From assembly GCA_029959195.1 (NCBI GenBank), contig CP114117.1:62001-126000 (forward strand): DNA of 64,000 nucleotides, read 5' to 3'. A program made the position numbers and the translations under genes. Source of the stretch: Dictyophora rubrovolvata (Eukaryota > Basidiomycota > Agaricomycetes > Phallales > Phallaceae). Shown piece after piece: positions 25,716 to 36,448 of the stretch (its first letter is position 1; every line of letters starts with the position of its first letter). The notes beneath the pieces were generated by a model. It searched no databases, was not told where the DNA came from, and saw nothing but the letters and a program-made list of their open reading frames with translations.

Positions 25716-28700
25716 TCAACACCCAACCAGGCCCTTCCGACATCTATCCAAAGCCTCCCAACACATCCTCGGACATGACCAGCCTTCATCGTCTTCTTCG
25801 CCCTCATTCTCTTCATCATCCACACCTTCTCGCAGACCAGAACCAGTGCCCCTCTTCACGCAAATCTCAAACAAAACCGACTCGGCATCCTCACCCTCAC
25901 CCCCGTTCTTCGTCGGTAAGTCGTAGTACCACTTCAAAACCTGTCCTTTCAGCACTGCTCTACCATGCGAAACTTGGACATCCAAGTCCATGTCAAAATC
26001 AAGAAGGGGAAGAATTGGGCTCGATATTGTGTCGTCATGATGATGATGATACGCGAAAGGTTCGACGGCGGCGGCGGCGGGGGTTGTGGAGAGGCCGGAA
26101 AAAGGTTGAGCTAAAATATTTGCGAGAGTCATGGTTGAAGCTGACGCAGCTGGTGAAGGAGAAATTGACATTGGGGTAGGGTGCATACTCATGCTTTGCG
26201 GAGTGGGAGGAACGGTATCGTCGTCGTCCATCGTCATGCGCGTGTGTGGGTGTGGTGATTGAAGGTACGGAGAATTAGGAGAAGGATATCGGTTTTCCGC
26301 CGTAGAACCGATACCTTTGACTTTTCTTCTTCTTTGCGTCATCGTCTTTAACACTCGTCGTGAGGCGTAATGTACGAGCGGTACGAAGATTTCCGTTGGT
26401 GGATTTTCTCCCATACCGACTTCGGGCGAAACAGGAACGACGGGGACCAAAACGCCCATCTTAAACTCTCCCGTCTCAACATTGAAAGATATATTCACCG
26501 GTTTACCTAAAGTAGCCATAGGATACGGTCGACAAAACGCTTTCAAAGCCCGTGCGCCTGATGTTAGGAATGAGAGGTACGATGCCGTACCGTTTGTTCG
26601 TCGTGTTTGTTGTTCGAGGAGGTGGTGATGAGCTGTCTGAACGTCGGGTGGTGTTGTTGTTGACTCTCTTCCTGCCATTCGCGGTAATTCGGACCTGGAA
26701 GAGTTAGTGTGAAGTGATGGAGGAGGGAGTGAACGTGATAAGGCGAGTGAAAGTGGAATTTTGAGTTCGAGATCCTTGAATTGCGAATTGGACCGTGCAA
26801 AAGGAAGACTGGTGGTGGTGGCGAAAGGATTAGGATTCGGCGTCGCACTTGCGGGGGAATGTAAAGGCGAAGGCGAAGGCGAGGGCGAGGGCGTGTTCGT
26901 GCCGGACGTAGTGAGAGGTGACGCAGCTGCTGTTGGAGATGCTGCTGTAGAAGAATTGGCGGTGATGGTAGTGTTGACAGCGAAGGCCGAGCCAGTGTCT
27001 ACGTGTAAGAATCTTCCTTTTGGAAATGGTGGGTAGGACGTCGTACTGGATTCTTCGTCCCGTTGCTGTTCGAGAATATCTGTTGGGGACTGGTGTAGTG
27101 GGGTGATAGTAGTCGTCGTAGCATCGATAGTAATAGGCGTGGTCGGAGGGAGAGGAGGGAGACACTTGTCTTTATATCCGTTATTCAATAAATTAGATCG
27201 CGAACTTATATCCACCTCATCCTTCAACTCCATGTCCTTCACCTCGTTCACCGCCGTCTCTTCCTCTTCCTTCTCCTCCTCCCCCGCATCGACATCGTCT
27301 CGACTCCATAAGCTCAAATCCTCCATATTCCATTCATCCCCCCACCGATGTCCATTTCCAACAGAATAACACCACATGGTAGCATTCAAAGCATTATCCC
27401 CATCCAGCGCATTCAAACTTGCATCGAGAGCTTTAACCTGCTCAGTAAAATCGCCTTTGAAACGATCCCCATCGCTCGGATCAGCATATGGAAGACCGTA
27501 CGACCGTTTATGATCCATATCCATTGGCGTACCGATTTCTCCGATCATCGTCGGGTACGACTCGGAGGACGAGATGAGACGAGCGTCGGATTTGAGGACG
27601 GACAGTTGGTCTTGTAGACTGGCGCGAATGGCACGAGTTCCAATTTTGAGGGCTTGCCACGCCCACCTATATTTCCCGCGTATCACGCCTAACGCGTCGG
27701 CGTTGTACCAGTTCCAGTGGCGTGTGACGAGGGTGAGACCGTCGTAGTAGTGTGTGGAGAGGCATGCGCGGCCTTGCAGGATTGATTCGTCGATGGGTGG
27801 GGGAGGCTCAAAGACGGGTGGTTGAATGAAGAGGATTGATGTTGGGTGGGATGTTGCGGAGCGGATGCGGGATGCGTAGTGTTTGAAATGTGGAAGCCAG
27901 AAGTTTGTGAGGAATGCTGAGCTTGAGCCTGAGGAGGAGGAAGAAGAAGAAGAAGAAGGCGAAGGTGATGGTGATTGGAAATATGTTGGGTTGAGAATCC
28001 GAGGGGTTTCATCTGAGAAGGACCAGACACCGTGTAACGCCCAAATGCAAGTGCCAAGTTGCCACGAACTCTCGCGTTTCCATTCCCACCGTGCACTAAC
28101 GCCATTCTCATCTTCCCCAGCTTCTTCGGATGTAATCCACATCCTCGTGCCACGCGGGTCAATCTCAATTTGCCCCAGCTTTGTCGGACCGAACGAGCCA
28201 AAATCCCAGTTCTCGATGTCAGACTGCTTTATCCCCATACCGAGACATAGACTCTGCATTACGTTCGGCTGGGGACCTTTTTTCAGGGATGCGCCATGTC
28301 CAGTAGTCGTATCCCAATCCAACTTCTCCATTGCACAGAATCCGGGATACGGTTCGTTCATGCTATCCCAGCCTATGATACAATCGTCCAGGAGGCGCTC
28401 TTCGAGAGGGGCTTGATCGTCCGCCTGGTGAATTTTGTCCGCTAGGAGACCAAACGCCTCGATAAAGTGGGATTGGAGGTAGTCCTGGATGTTGAGTCCG
28501 TCGATAATACATCTTGGGGCGTATGTTCTCCCGCCGAAGAAGAGGGTGAAGAGAGTTTGGGCGGCGAGGCGGTTGTAACCTGTCGACCAGAGCATCGCGG
28601 GCAGCTGGACAGGGTCGGGACTGGAATTGGGATCTTGGGTTGTAGCTGGAGGCGTGTATTCGTGGTGAAGGATTGCGGTACCTGTTTGAGTGAAGTTGCG

Positions 28701-29344
28701 AGGGTTTAGACCGCAGGCTATGAGCGTCCAGTACGGTGCGCCTGAGCCTCCTGAGAAGCGGGACCACTTTTTGGAAAGAGTTAGGAGTGTGCCGATGCAA
28801 AAAAAAAAAAAAAAAGGAGACGTACGACGTCTTGATGTGGGTCTATGTAGACTCTGAAACCGTATTGTTTACATTTTCGGAGTATAGCTATTGTGAAGTC
28901 TATGAATTCATAGTCGTATTTCCCTCTAGGAGCCAAAGTTAGACACGGGACCAGAGGGCAAAGAAATGAGACACACGGTCCGTCATGCTCTAAAGCCTCC
29001 CATGTAACGAGATATCTCAACAAATTGAACCCCCAGCCCTTCAATCTGGCGAGATGGCAGTCTGCCGAGTCTTCCCATCTAGAAGTGTACCAAGTTCGAC
29101 TCTTGATTCCGTCGTTTTCTGTTTCCCCCGCGTCTTGGTCGCGATCCCAGAGCAGAAATGGTCTGCCTACGTATGTGAGGTCGCCAGTCTCGCCGTCTTC
29201 ATAAAAGTGGTACGATTCGTGACTGGCCCGGCCGTACGGGAGTTTAGAAGATCCACTAAGGTTTGTGCCGCGTAAGACGACGGTGCGGTTGTGCGTGTCT
29301 TTGAACGAGGAAGACGAAGTTGAAAGAGACGAGTGTGAATTCAT
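25716..29344 (-). CDS. Glycoside hydrolase family 5 (GH5_12), glucosylceramidase / sterylglucosidase-like
   Basis: Three exons (29344-28977, 28925-28826, 28766-25716) give 1172 aa. The fold starts FKDTHNRTVVLRGTNLSGSSK, then LKGWGFNLLRYLVTWEALEH, GFRVYIDPHQDVWSRFSGG, SGAPYWTLIACGLNP. GWDSMNEPYPGF holds the acid/base Glu (about residue 294) and TMIGEIGTPMDMD the nucleophile Glu (about 566), the GH5_12 arrangement of fungal EGCrP1/EGCrP2 enzymes that hydrolyse glucosylceramide or steryl glucoside inside the cell. No signal peptide. Low-complexity inserts are unusually long: Ser-rich around residue 425, an acidic then Thr/Pro/Ser-rich block of about 220 residues after the catalytic domain, and another inside the C-terminal beta-domain (FCRPYPMATLGKPVNISF ... 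GQVLKWYYDLP). A 17-base A run lies in the second intron. I chose the start just before the conserved first strand; an in-frame ATG at 29428 is the alternative. Exact substrate not determinable here. Confidence 0.9.
26866..26892. repeat. Hexanucleotide repeat coding for Ser-Pro dipeptides
   Basis: About four and a half units of GGCGA(A/G) inside the GH5 gene encode a run of Ser-Pro on the minus strand, part of its low-complexity insert. Confidence 0.7.
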
Positions 29345-29477
29345 TTTAAAACGAAGGAAGGGAGAGGAGAGCGTCCCGGATAGGGATACCTTTATGTCGT
29401 GGTGCGAAACAAAACAAAGTCCATGCAAACAATTAAAAAAAATCGTACCACCCGTGGCTTAGCGCTCCACTTTGGGG

Positions 29478-29685
29478 GTCACATTCAGGGTCACGTACCT
29501 GGACGCGCGGGACAACAAACGAATTTATGCGTTTTGCCGAGAGCACAATAAACATATGTTATATCAAGAGAATCCAATGATTTAAAAGGAGATTTAAAAA
29601 AATTAACTCCTGAATTACTTACCGTCACCCAATGAAAGCGCGCGAACGTTCACGTTCAGTCACCTAGGCACCGGTCACCAGTGAC
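29478..29685. promoter_or_regulatory. Cluster of GTCAC/GTGAC motifs in the divergent GH5/F-box promoter
   Basis: Six GTCAC or GTGAC pentamers lie in 208 bases (29478, 29490, 29624, 29659, 29674 and, reversed, 29681). The last two form the palindrome GGTCACCAGTGACC at 29673-29686. The cluster sits between two divergent start codons (29344 and 29832), as transcription-factor sites would. The binding factor is unknown. Confidence 0.4.
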
Positions 29686-29831
29686 CCACCGGTACCCTTA
29701 TCGATGGAACAAAGCAGCAACAAATTTATATCGTATCAATCTGAAAATGAATTAGGGTAAGCAATTCTTCCAAATGCACATGCACGATCCTGATAGAAAT
29801 TTATTCCAGGTCAAATTCGGATTCAGACCCG

Positions 29832-31370
29832 ATGTTACTATTGAATAACAACACTGTCCATCATGATAACTCCGAGCTTCCAATAAACAAAGTGATTCCT
29901 GATATACTCTACAACATCTTCACATTAGCCGTCTACGACTCAAATCCTCCGGAGAAGACCGTTCTGAATATCTCGCACGTATGTCGTTATTGGAGGAAAT
30001 CTGCTCTGGAATGGCCAGCGTTGTGGGGATTCATAAATTTGGAGAGTCATCCTTTGTTTGTGGATTTATTTATGAGGCGATCCAGAGACGCACCTCTCGC
30101 GCTAACATGGAATTCGAAGTATCACACCACGACTTCATCGGAAATATATATTTTCTCTCATGCGTCCACAGTCCCACCCCGTCTATGTTCTCTGACTTTA
30201 TATGTTCCGTGGGCCGCTTTGATCACACTTCATGGTTTCATGAAACATTCCCAACTACCACTACCACTCCAATTGCGACGCTTAGACATCAACTTATACT
30301 TAGACCGAGACTATTCTGTTAGGCGATCTAGGGCGAAAGATCTGCCCTTGTTTACAAAGCTGGTAGACATATTTTATCTTCGAGAACTATATATTCGCGG
30401 AATGGATTTACCATGGCTCGAACTCCCGCACAGAAATTTAACACACTTGGCGATTCGAAAACCCATCAATCTCCCTCCTTTTTCCCAGCTTCTCGTGCTT
30501 TTGTCCAACTGTCCTCTTTTGAAAGAGTTGGTTCTCGATCTTGATGACGAGGACCGCGCCGGTTGGGAAACCATAGCTATTACTAGCCCGTCGGTGATTA
30601 GCAACAAACTAGACTTTCCTCGCCTTACCGAACTTTCATTGTTAGCCATAGGGAAGCCAAGTTGTTGCTATATCCGGCAGTTTTCACGACATCTTCAGCC
30701 CCTGCCAGGATCTTTGTCTCAGTATAAACTTGGCCTGTCTTGTCAATATGGTTCTGATGAAACCACAATCCAGACTACACCATTCCCATCTGCTGACGTG
30801 TTCTTCGAGACGATTCCTTCAGGCATACTTTCCCATCTTTCAAATCACCATTACTTAAGTATAAGTCTTTTTGACTTCCAATGCACAATTAGTGGCGAAT
30901 CTGCCTCTGGTCCGAGTCGGCATTCATCTGGATCCTGGCCTGCATCTGCATTTTACATCTCAGCCTCAGAGACCTGCGGCGGGCTCTCCGTCGATTATTC
31001 ACTCTTCCTCAGATTGGCACACGCCATGCCTCAAATAAAGCATCTTAGATTACAACTTGATGCATCCCAATTACTCGCTCTGCTTGACATTAATGATGCA
31101 TTTCCATGCCTCCATACCCTCGAATTGGTCGATTGTGGGGCCGAGACACTGAATACACTATCCCCGGGTGTAAATCTCAATACTTTGATTCTGCAAGGAC
31201 CTGGTGTATCGTCCGATGAGATGCTTTTTGACCTAGTTTTGCGGATGGGAGTCGATGTTCTGGAATTAAAGAGCTATGATGTCGAAGAAAATGAATGGGC
31301 GGAAGTTATTAGTGCCTTGCGTAGCGAAGGTGTTGTGGTTCGAGTCCCTGAGCCAACGGCTAGGGCGTGA
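29832..31370 (+). CDS. F-box protein
   Basis: Single-exon, 512 aa protein. Residues about 15-65 form an F-box: KVIPDILYNIFTLAVYD, then VLNISHVCRYWRKSALEWP and ALWGFINL, the usual basidiomycete pattern (LP.E.L..IF ... VS..W...A...P.LWS). The rest is weakly leucine-rich (YLRELYIRGMDLPWLELP, LTHLAIRKP, LLKELVLDLDDEDR, IKHLRLQLDASQLLALL, LNTLILQGPGV). This family is strongly expanded in mushrooms and serves as SCF ubiquitin-ligase adaptors; the target cannot be predicted. No signal peptide or transmembrane segment. Codon phase is clean to the stop, so the gene looks functional. Confidence 0.85.
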   Translation: MLLLNNNTVHHDNSELPINKVIPDILYNIFTLAVYDSNPPEKTVLNISHVCRYWRKSALEWPALWGFINLESHPLFVDLFMRRSRDAPLALTWNSKYHTTTSSEIYIFSHASTVPPRLCSLTLYVPWAALITLHGFMKHSQLPLPLQLRRLDINLYLDRDYSVRRSRAKDLPLFTKLVDIFYLRELYIRGMDLPWLELPHRNLTHLAIRKPINLPPFSQLLVLLSNCPLLKELVLDLDDEDRAGWETIAITSPSVISNKLDFPRLTELSLLAIGKPSCCYIRQFSRHLQPLPGSLSQYKLGLSCQYGSDETTIQTTPFPSADVFFETIPSGILSHLSNHHYLSISLFDFQCTISGESASGPSRHSSGSWPASAFYISASETCGGLSVDYSLFLRLAHAMPQIKHLRLQLDASQLLALLDINDAFPCLHTLELVDCGAETLNTLSPGVNLNTLILQGPGVSSDEMLFDLVLRMGVDVLELKSYDVEENEWAEVISALRSEGVVVRVPEPTARA

Positions 31371-31712
31371 ATCTTCGCAGCTCTTAGACTGAATTTGCTA
31401 TACCTAAATATTAATGGAAACATTTTCAGTTCAGATGCTGCTTCAAAAAATGTAGTAAAGAGATAAACACAAGAGCATATATTTTATAACAGGATTCAAA
31501 CTAACTGGTCAATTCATAATATGTACTTTGTGATTTGCTAACATGCTGACCAACCGTAGTATCAGCATCAGATATCCTGAGTAAACAAAAAGCTACAGTG
31601 CGCGCTTTCTCAGCACTGCCACAGTCGCGGTCCAACCATACTGTGAAACAGGAGACCCGCACCTGCGTCGAGTAGCCCTAAAACGACTATACTTAAATTA
31701 TCAATCAATTGA
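31371..31712. other. Intergenic spacer
   Basis: F-box 3' flank and cupin 5' flank. Nothing further seen. Confidence 0.5.
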
Positions 31713-32569
31713 ATGCCGGATGCATCTGCACCAAGCTCCAGGACCGATTCCGGTTCAGGAGATGCTCAGCATGATCATACCGGTGTCAATGCTACTATCT
31801 ATCCTCCTCCTCTACCTGAACTTAGCCGAAGGATCGTCACGGGTGTAGATATTGACACCGGGGAGTCTAAGGTGCAAATAGACGACCGAGGAGGATATAT
31901 TCAGTACGTATGTATGTATGATGCCAAGTTCATTTCGCTTATCTTACACGTTACAGTCCGTTCCCAGATGACATCTACAGGTAAGTTTTCAGGTTGAAAT
32001 TTTTTTCTTTTCTTTTGCGTGTTATAAAATCCGCTGTAGGTTGGCGACTTACATACTATTACACACAGATTCCAAACTGTTTGGTACACACCTGTTCCTG
32101 CCGATTGCGGTGATGCTAAAGCTTCGGATCCCATGAAAGATATCACCAAATTAGAGGATATACCCAAAACAGGTGTTGTAAGTCGATTTCATCCGGCCCA
32201 TTTTGGATAAACCAGGTTAACCGTCAGCTTCCCGAGTCCTGTTAGGTAGGAAACATGGTCTGGACCAAACCGTTAGCATCCGTCCCGCAACACAAAACTC
32301 CATCGCTGGATTTCGGAATTGTTATCGAAGGTTGTATGGAGCTTATTATGGAGAATGGGGACGTGAAACTTCTCAAATCTGGGTGAGTGTCGGTATTTAT
32401 TCTAACAGCTGGAATTAATACTTATATGTCATGCTCGGGCTCCTCTTGCTTTTGAATCATAAGAGATGTCGTAATCCAAAGAGAGACGACTCATGGATGG
32501 CGAAATCCTTCTTCTACGGAGTGGTGTAAAATGTTTTTTGTGGGTGTTGCGTCGACGAATGCAACGTGA
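31713..32569 (+). CDS. Cupin-domain protein
   Basis: Five exons (31713-31903, 31957-31980, 32069-32177, 32246-32382, 32464-32569) splice in frame to 188 aa. The N-terminal part has IVTGVDIDTGESKVQID and FQTVWYTPVPADCGD. The conserved cupin barrel follows: VWTKPLASVPQHKTPSLDFG, IVIEGCMELIMENGDV, then GDVVIQRETTHGWRNPS (cupin motif 2, with a metal-type His) and WCKMFFVGVAS. Fungal relatives of this size are often annotated as cupin or oxalate-decarboxylase-like; the reaction is unknown. The protein stops 22 bases before a transposon insertion, so its 3' UTR is replaced by transposon sequence. The C-terminus (VASTNAT) may be natural. Confidence 0.82.
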
Positions 32570-32591
32570 GAAGAAACTGCCCAGCAGTGTA

Positions 32592-33352
32592 CAGTTGAAC
32601 CTCCTATAATCCATGCCACCAATAACCCATAGGTCATCCCGGATCCCGAGTTGGTAGGCGGGAAAACTAGACCCATAGCCCATACACCTCCAATACCCCA
32701 TAATCCATACCCCCCCTGTAAAAAAAAACCCATAGTTAGTAATACAGTTTGTACATGTAGTCATCAATGCAGGGTCATAGATTTGGCGAAAATCAACGCT
32801 CTGAGCTAAAATAAAATCACACCACACAAAACATAAACATCACCATGACTTCAGCTCCTTTACAAGTTCTCAAGAAAGGTCTGGAGAGGTTAAAGAATAG
32901 TGTCCAAGATAGAAAAGAGAAACTTGAGGCACAACTGGCGAAGCAAAAGTCTATCTCATCTGAGGATGGAGAGTGGTTGGATAATATTAATGATGCGAAT
33001 CTTGGTGTTGAATAACGGATAATCCTACAGCTAGAAGAAGTTACAAACTATGAAGAGGAATTTGAAGGGCTGGATGGTGAGGAGAGGGAGGTTGTGGAAA
33101 AATTGAAAGGGTGGGATGGAAACATATCTAAAAAGTAAGCATGAAAAATCATCATTTTTCTTTTTCTAGAGCATTTTGACCTGCAAATTCGATCTTAAAT
33201 GTGTCAGAAAATCGTAACACCTATTACATAACTCGGCGTCTAAATTTCGGGCGGTCTAAATTTTTTTTCGGAAATTGCCGGATTTCTGCTAATCCAATAA
33301 CCCAAAGGCTGGGGTGTCCACCGAGGGGTATGGGTTATAGGAGGTTCGACTG
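32592..33352. mobile_element. Non-autonomous pogo-type (Tc1/mariner) DNA transposon, 761 bp
   Basis: The terminal inverted repeats start CAGTTGAACCTCCTATAA on the left and, read from the right end, CAGTCGAACCTCCTATAA. The match continues imperfectly through CCATGCC / CCATACC. Both ends are flanked by the dinucleotide TA (32590-32591 and 33353-33354), the target duplication expected for Tc1/mariner. The CAGT(c)GAACCTC start resembles pogo/Fot1/Tigger termini. No DDE transposase is present, only a small interrupted coiled-coil reading frame. Subterminal CCCATA-type repeats occur at 32660-32715 and 33295-33340. It sits just downstream of the cupin stop codon. Confidence 0.8.
32845..33138 (+). 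pseudogene. Interrupted coiled-coil reading frame inside the pogo-type element
   Basis: Begins MTSAPLQVLKKGLERLKN and reads as a charged, Lys/Glu-rich coiled coil to a TAA at 33013-33015. The same frame then stays open (RIILQLEEVTNYEEEFEGLD) to a TAA at 33136. One nonsense change therefore splits a frame of about 97 codons. It could be the remnant of an accessory ORF carried by related full-length elements. I recall similar Leu/Lys-rich small ORFs in mushroom pogo elements but cannot verify this here. Confidence 0.5.
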
Positions 33353-33627
33353 TACTCATAGCTATCACAATAACCGAGGCGGAGCTTTTCCTTTGGCTCT
33401 AGCCAATTAGAACGCGGCGGGGATTGGGCCTGTTTTCTTTCCCAGTTAGGAAATTATATATCGGAGAGCTGACATAATAATTTGATTATGTTTTAAAAGT
33501 TGTTTAAAAAGTTGTTTAAAAGTCAAGTTATATGCCATCCTCCCCGCCTGCCCAGTCTATTTTCCCTCCTCTATCTTACTTAATTTACACCGTTGTATAA
33601 CTAGGTCTGACATTTTACACTCTTCGT

Positions 33628-34662
33628 ATGGAGAAAAAGGTCGCACTTGTAACGGGATGCACAACTGGTGGTATAGGATTCGCATAGTGCGTATTTTCGA
33701 TGAATGTCGTGTCTGGTTCCTGTTGAGATTATTTACTCCGCCGCCTTTTCTTCGCGTATAGCTGCCAAAATCTTTTGAAGAGAGGGTACACGGTATATGC
33801 CACCTCACGTTCGGCTGAAACCATCGTAGGACTCGACCATCCTCGAGCTAAGCTGATGTCTCTTGACGTCACAAACGACCAACAAGTAGTTGACGTCGTC
33901 AAAACTATTATTGAGACTGATGGCCAGATTGATCTCCTCATCAATAACGTTGGTATTCTCGCGCCGGGTTAGTAATAGTATTACTATTAGTAACTCAATC
34001 ACGTCTCTTAACAACTTCATTTTAGGACCGGTTATTGATTATATTGTGGATCAGATGAAGGAAATATATGACGCCAACGTTTTTTCCGTTCTTAGAATGT
34101 GTCGTGCTGTAATACCGCATATGGCACAGCGTAAAAAGGGGTCAATTATTAATATGGGTTCAGTCGTCGGTGCATTGTAAGTCAAAACACTCATAATACT
34201 TATCTCGTTAAGTTCCTAACGCTTTATCAAAATCCAAGTCCTACGCCATGGATGGGAGTATATGACTCTTCAAAAGCCGCCGTACACATTCTAACTGAAG
34301 TCCTTTCTTTGGAAACCCGTCCATTTAACATCAACGTAATCCTCGTCGCACCGGCTTCCATCAAATCAAATATACTTCCTAAATTCGACAATTTCAAACT
34401 ATCTCCGGAAAGTATATACATAGACTTCGCGCATAACGTACGATAACGGCTCGAGTCTGCTTGCGAGCCTGGAGCTACCCCTCCAGAAGTTTTCTCCGAA
34501 ACTGTTTTAGCGAAGGTTTTGAAGGATAATCCGCCGAGTTATATTCTTACGGGTTTCAAGTCGACCATGTTCAGAGTGTTGGGGTTGTTGCCTCGGAGGA
34601 TGTACTTGAACATCGTTTGGAGTATGTTTTCCAAGCCGAAAGGGAAGGCAAAGAGTAATTGA
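33628..34662 (+). pseudogene. Short-chain dehydrogenase (Ayr1-like) with in-frame stop
   Basis: Four exons (33628-33686, 33762-33967, 34026-34176, 34239-34662) would give 279 aa. The cofactor loop is VALVTGCTTGGIGFAYCQNL (TGxxxGIG), followed by LMSLDVTND, INNVGILAPG (usual NNAG), the Ser of INMGSVVGAF, and YDSSKAAV with the catalytic Tyr and Lys. VAPASIKSN then corresponds to the PG motif. This order and spacing fit 1-acyl-dihydroxyacetone-phosphate reductase-like SDRs. A TAA at 34444-34446 (codon 208) interrupts the frame after YIDFAHNVR, yet the following 71 codons (PPEVFSETVLAKVLKDNPP) still read like the family's C-terminus. The gene is either a recent pseudogene or a truncated allele. 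A 30-base GT-AG stretch over the stop is too short to be a normal intron. Confidence 0.75.
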
Positions 34663-35328
34663 TGAGGTTCATTGGGTAACCTTTTGGGAATCGGTTGTCG
34701 TCCGTCCATGACGACACTTGAATTTTAGTTGCGTAATATACTTGTACAAACTCATTGAAGTTTTACGCAATATTGGTATCATAAGAAAGTACATTGGTAC
34801 AACAGTCGCATCTACTTTTAGTTGGGTAGGAAGTGAACACCGCACTGAGTCTGCGAGCATAGCTCGGATGTACAGTTACCATAGTGGCTCAGCTGATTTC
34901 CGATGACTCGGCTCAGGGACGATAGTTACTCGGCAGGATATCCTATGCCAGGTTATATCAGGATATTGCTCTAAGGCCTGGTGAATTGCAAAAGCATAAC
35001 ATTCAACAATACTAACACTGTTCATCAATGTGTGTACGTAGTTTTTTTAATGATAAATAAACACTGTTAGTTTGAAACAAAATTCAACAGGCTACCAATT
35101 AGCCATGAACAAGAAATAAATACATGTGATCCTGGATAATATCCGCCGATGTTATCCTAACGGCGAGTCAGCCGAGGCCCCGGCTATTACCTGAGCCATT
35201 TCGTACACCATACAGTTGCTTACATAACTTACTGATGATTGGTTGCTGCAAAATCGGTGACGACGCAGATGAATAGCTAGTACCGTGGCAATAACGATTT
35301 CCCATCTGTTTATTCTTCCACAACGACA
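34663..35328. other. Intergenic, no gene seen
   Basis: Spacer between the two dehydrogenase genes. It has several short repeats of GGATAT/ATATCC around 34935-35160 but no reading frame of interest. Confidence 0.45.
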
Positions 35329-36319
35329 ATGAGTTATCTCTCAATCATTGGTTTATCGTACGTCTTTTACTTACTTTACCGCTTCGTATCTTTTCTTTCT
35401 CTATACTACTTTCGTACACACCCAATCGACGATTATTTAACTGGAGACTCGCCGTACGCTATAGTGACCGGAGCATCAGATGGTATCGGAAAAGGAGTCG
35501 CGAAAGAACTTTATCTACGAGGGTTCAATCTCATTTTGCATGGTCGTAATGCTGAGAAAACTCAGAAGGTCGCAGAAGAGATTCGCGCGTTGCGACATGG
35601 TCAGGAGCAAAGGGATGTTCGGGTTTTTTTGGCGGATGCGAGCAGGAATGATCACGATTTTGAGAAAATAGTTTCTCCATTCAAGGAGCTCAACGTTTCC
35701 CTTCTCATCAATAATGCGGGGGGTTCTCTTGAAATTATCCTAGAAAGGTAAATGACCATAAACTCAATAATTTGACACCTGGCTCAATTAATGAACGGCC
35801 AGAATTGATGAGTGGCCAGCGAGTCGGGTCTTCAGTGTATTCAACCTGAACACTTTATTCCACCTTGGATTAATCCATGCTATTCTACCTCAATTCAGGA
35901 AGCGACGTGAAAAGTGTCTGATCGTCAACGTTGGCTCGTTCTCAGCCGAAATCCCTCCTCCCCGAACAGCCATCTACGCAGCATGCAAACGATTCATGAA
36001 AACTTTAACCTGGTCTCTTTCCGTCGACGAACGATATTTCACGCCAACCAATATCAAGTTTATATATCTAGTCGTCGGACAGGTCCAAACGAACGCTTTG
36101 AGAACGTCTGTTAATCCGATACGGCCAGATGCTGATACGTTTGGTAAAGCTATTGTGGATAGAATGGCTTGTGGAAGATTGGAAGTTGCTCCGTATGCTC
36201 CCCATGCTATTAGCCAGTTCTTTGGGTTGGCGTTGGGAGATACGCTTGGAGAATGGATCGTTGCTCAGACGATGAAAGAACTTTTCAAAGCGCAGTTTGG
36301 ATATAAGAAGAAGGATTAA
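35329..36319 (+). CDS. Short-chain dehydrogenase, very-long-chain 3-oxoacyl-CoA reductase / 17-beta-HSD-like
   Basis: Two exons (35329-35747, 35803-36319) give 311 aa. An N-terminal hydrophobic segment (SIIGLSYVFYLLYRFVSF) predicts ER-membrane anchoring. AIVTGASDGIGKG is the NADP(H)-binding TGxxxGIG motif. LILHGRN, LINNAGG, the catalytic Ser in NVGSFSAEIPPP and Tyr/Lys in IYAACKRF follow. The C-terminus ends with a di-lysine-like GYKKKD, compatible with ER retention. The order of motifs matches the KAR/HSD17B12 group that reduces 3-ketoacyl-CoA in fatty-acid elongation, but several mushroom paralogues exist and this one may have another substrate. All catalytic residues are intact. Confidence 0.88.
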
Positions 36320-36448
36320 ATCAAGGGCGTTTTGGTTTTGTCATCCTTCAGTTGCAACGAGTACATATGTATATACAGGCTATGACATTCCTGCCAGTGG
36401 ATTCTAATTGTTTTACTAACGAAGAGCCTGGGACATGCATATTGTTGT

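Noticed and set aside
29345-29428. Alternative upstream start for the GH5 gene
   Set aside because: The extra 28 residues are not a signal peptide and the family's first strand begins just after the later ATG.
31334-31352. tRNA B-box-like GGTTCGAGTCC
   Set aside because: It is inside the coding end of the F-box gene and no A-box or cloverleaf fits upstream.
34438-34467. 30-base GT-AG stretch that would remove the stop in the first SDR
   Set aside because: Introns here are about 50-70 bases; 30 is below the working limit, so I keep the stop as real.
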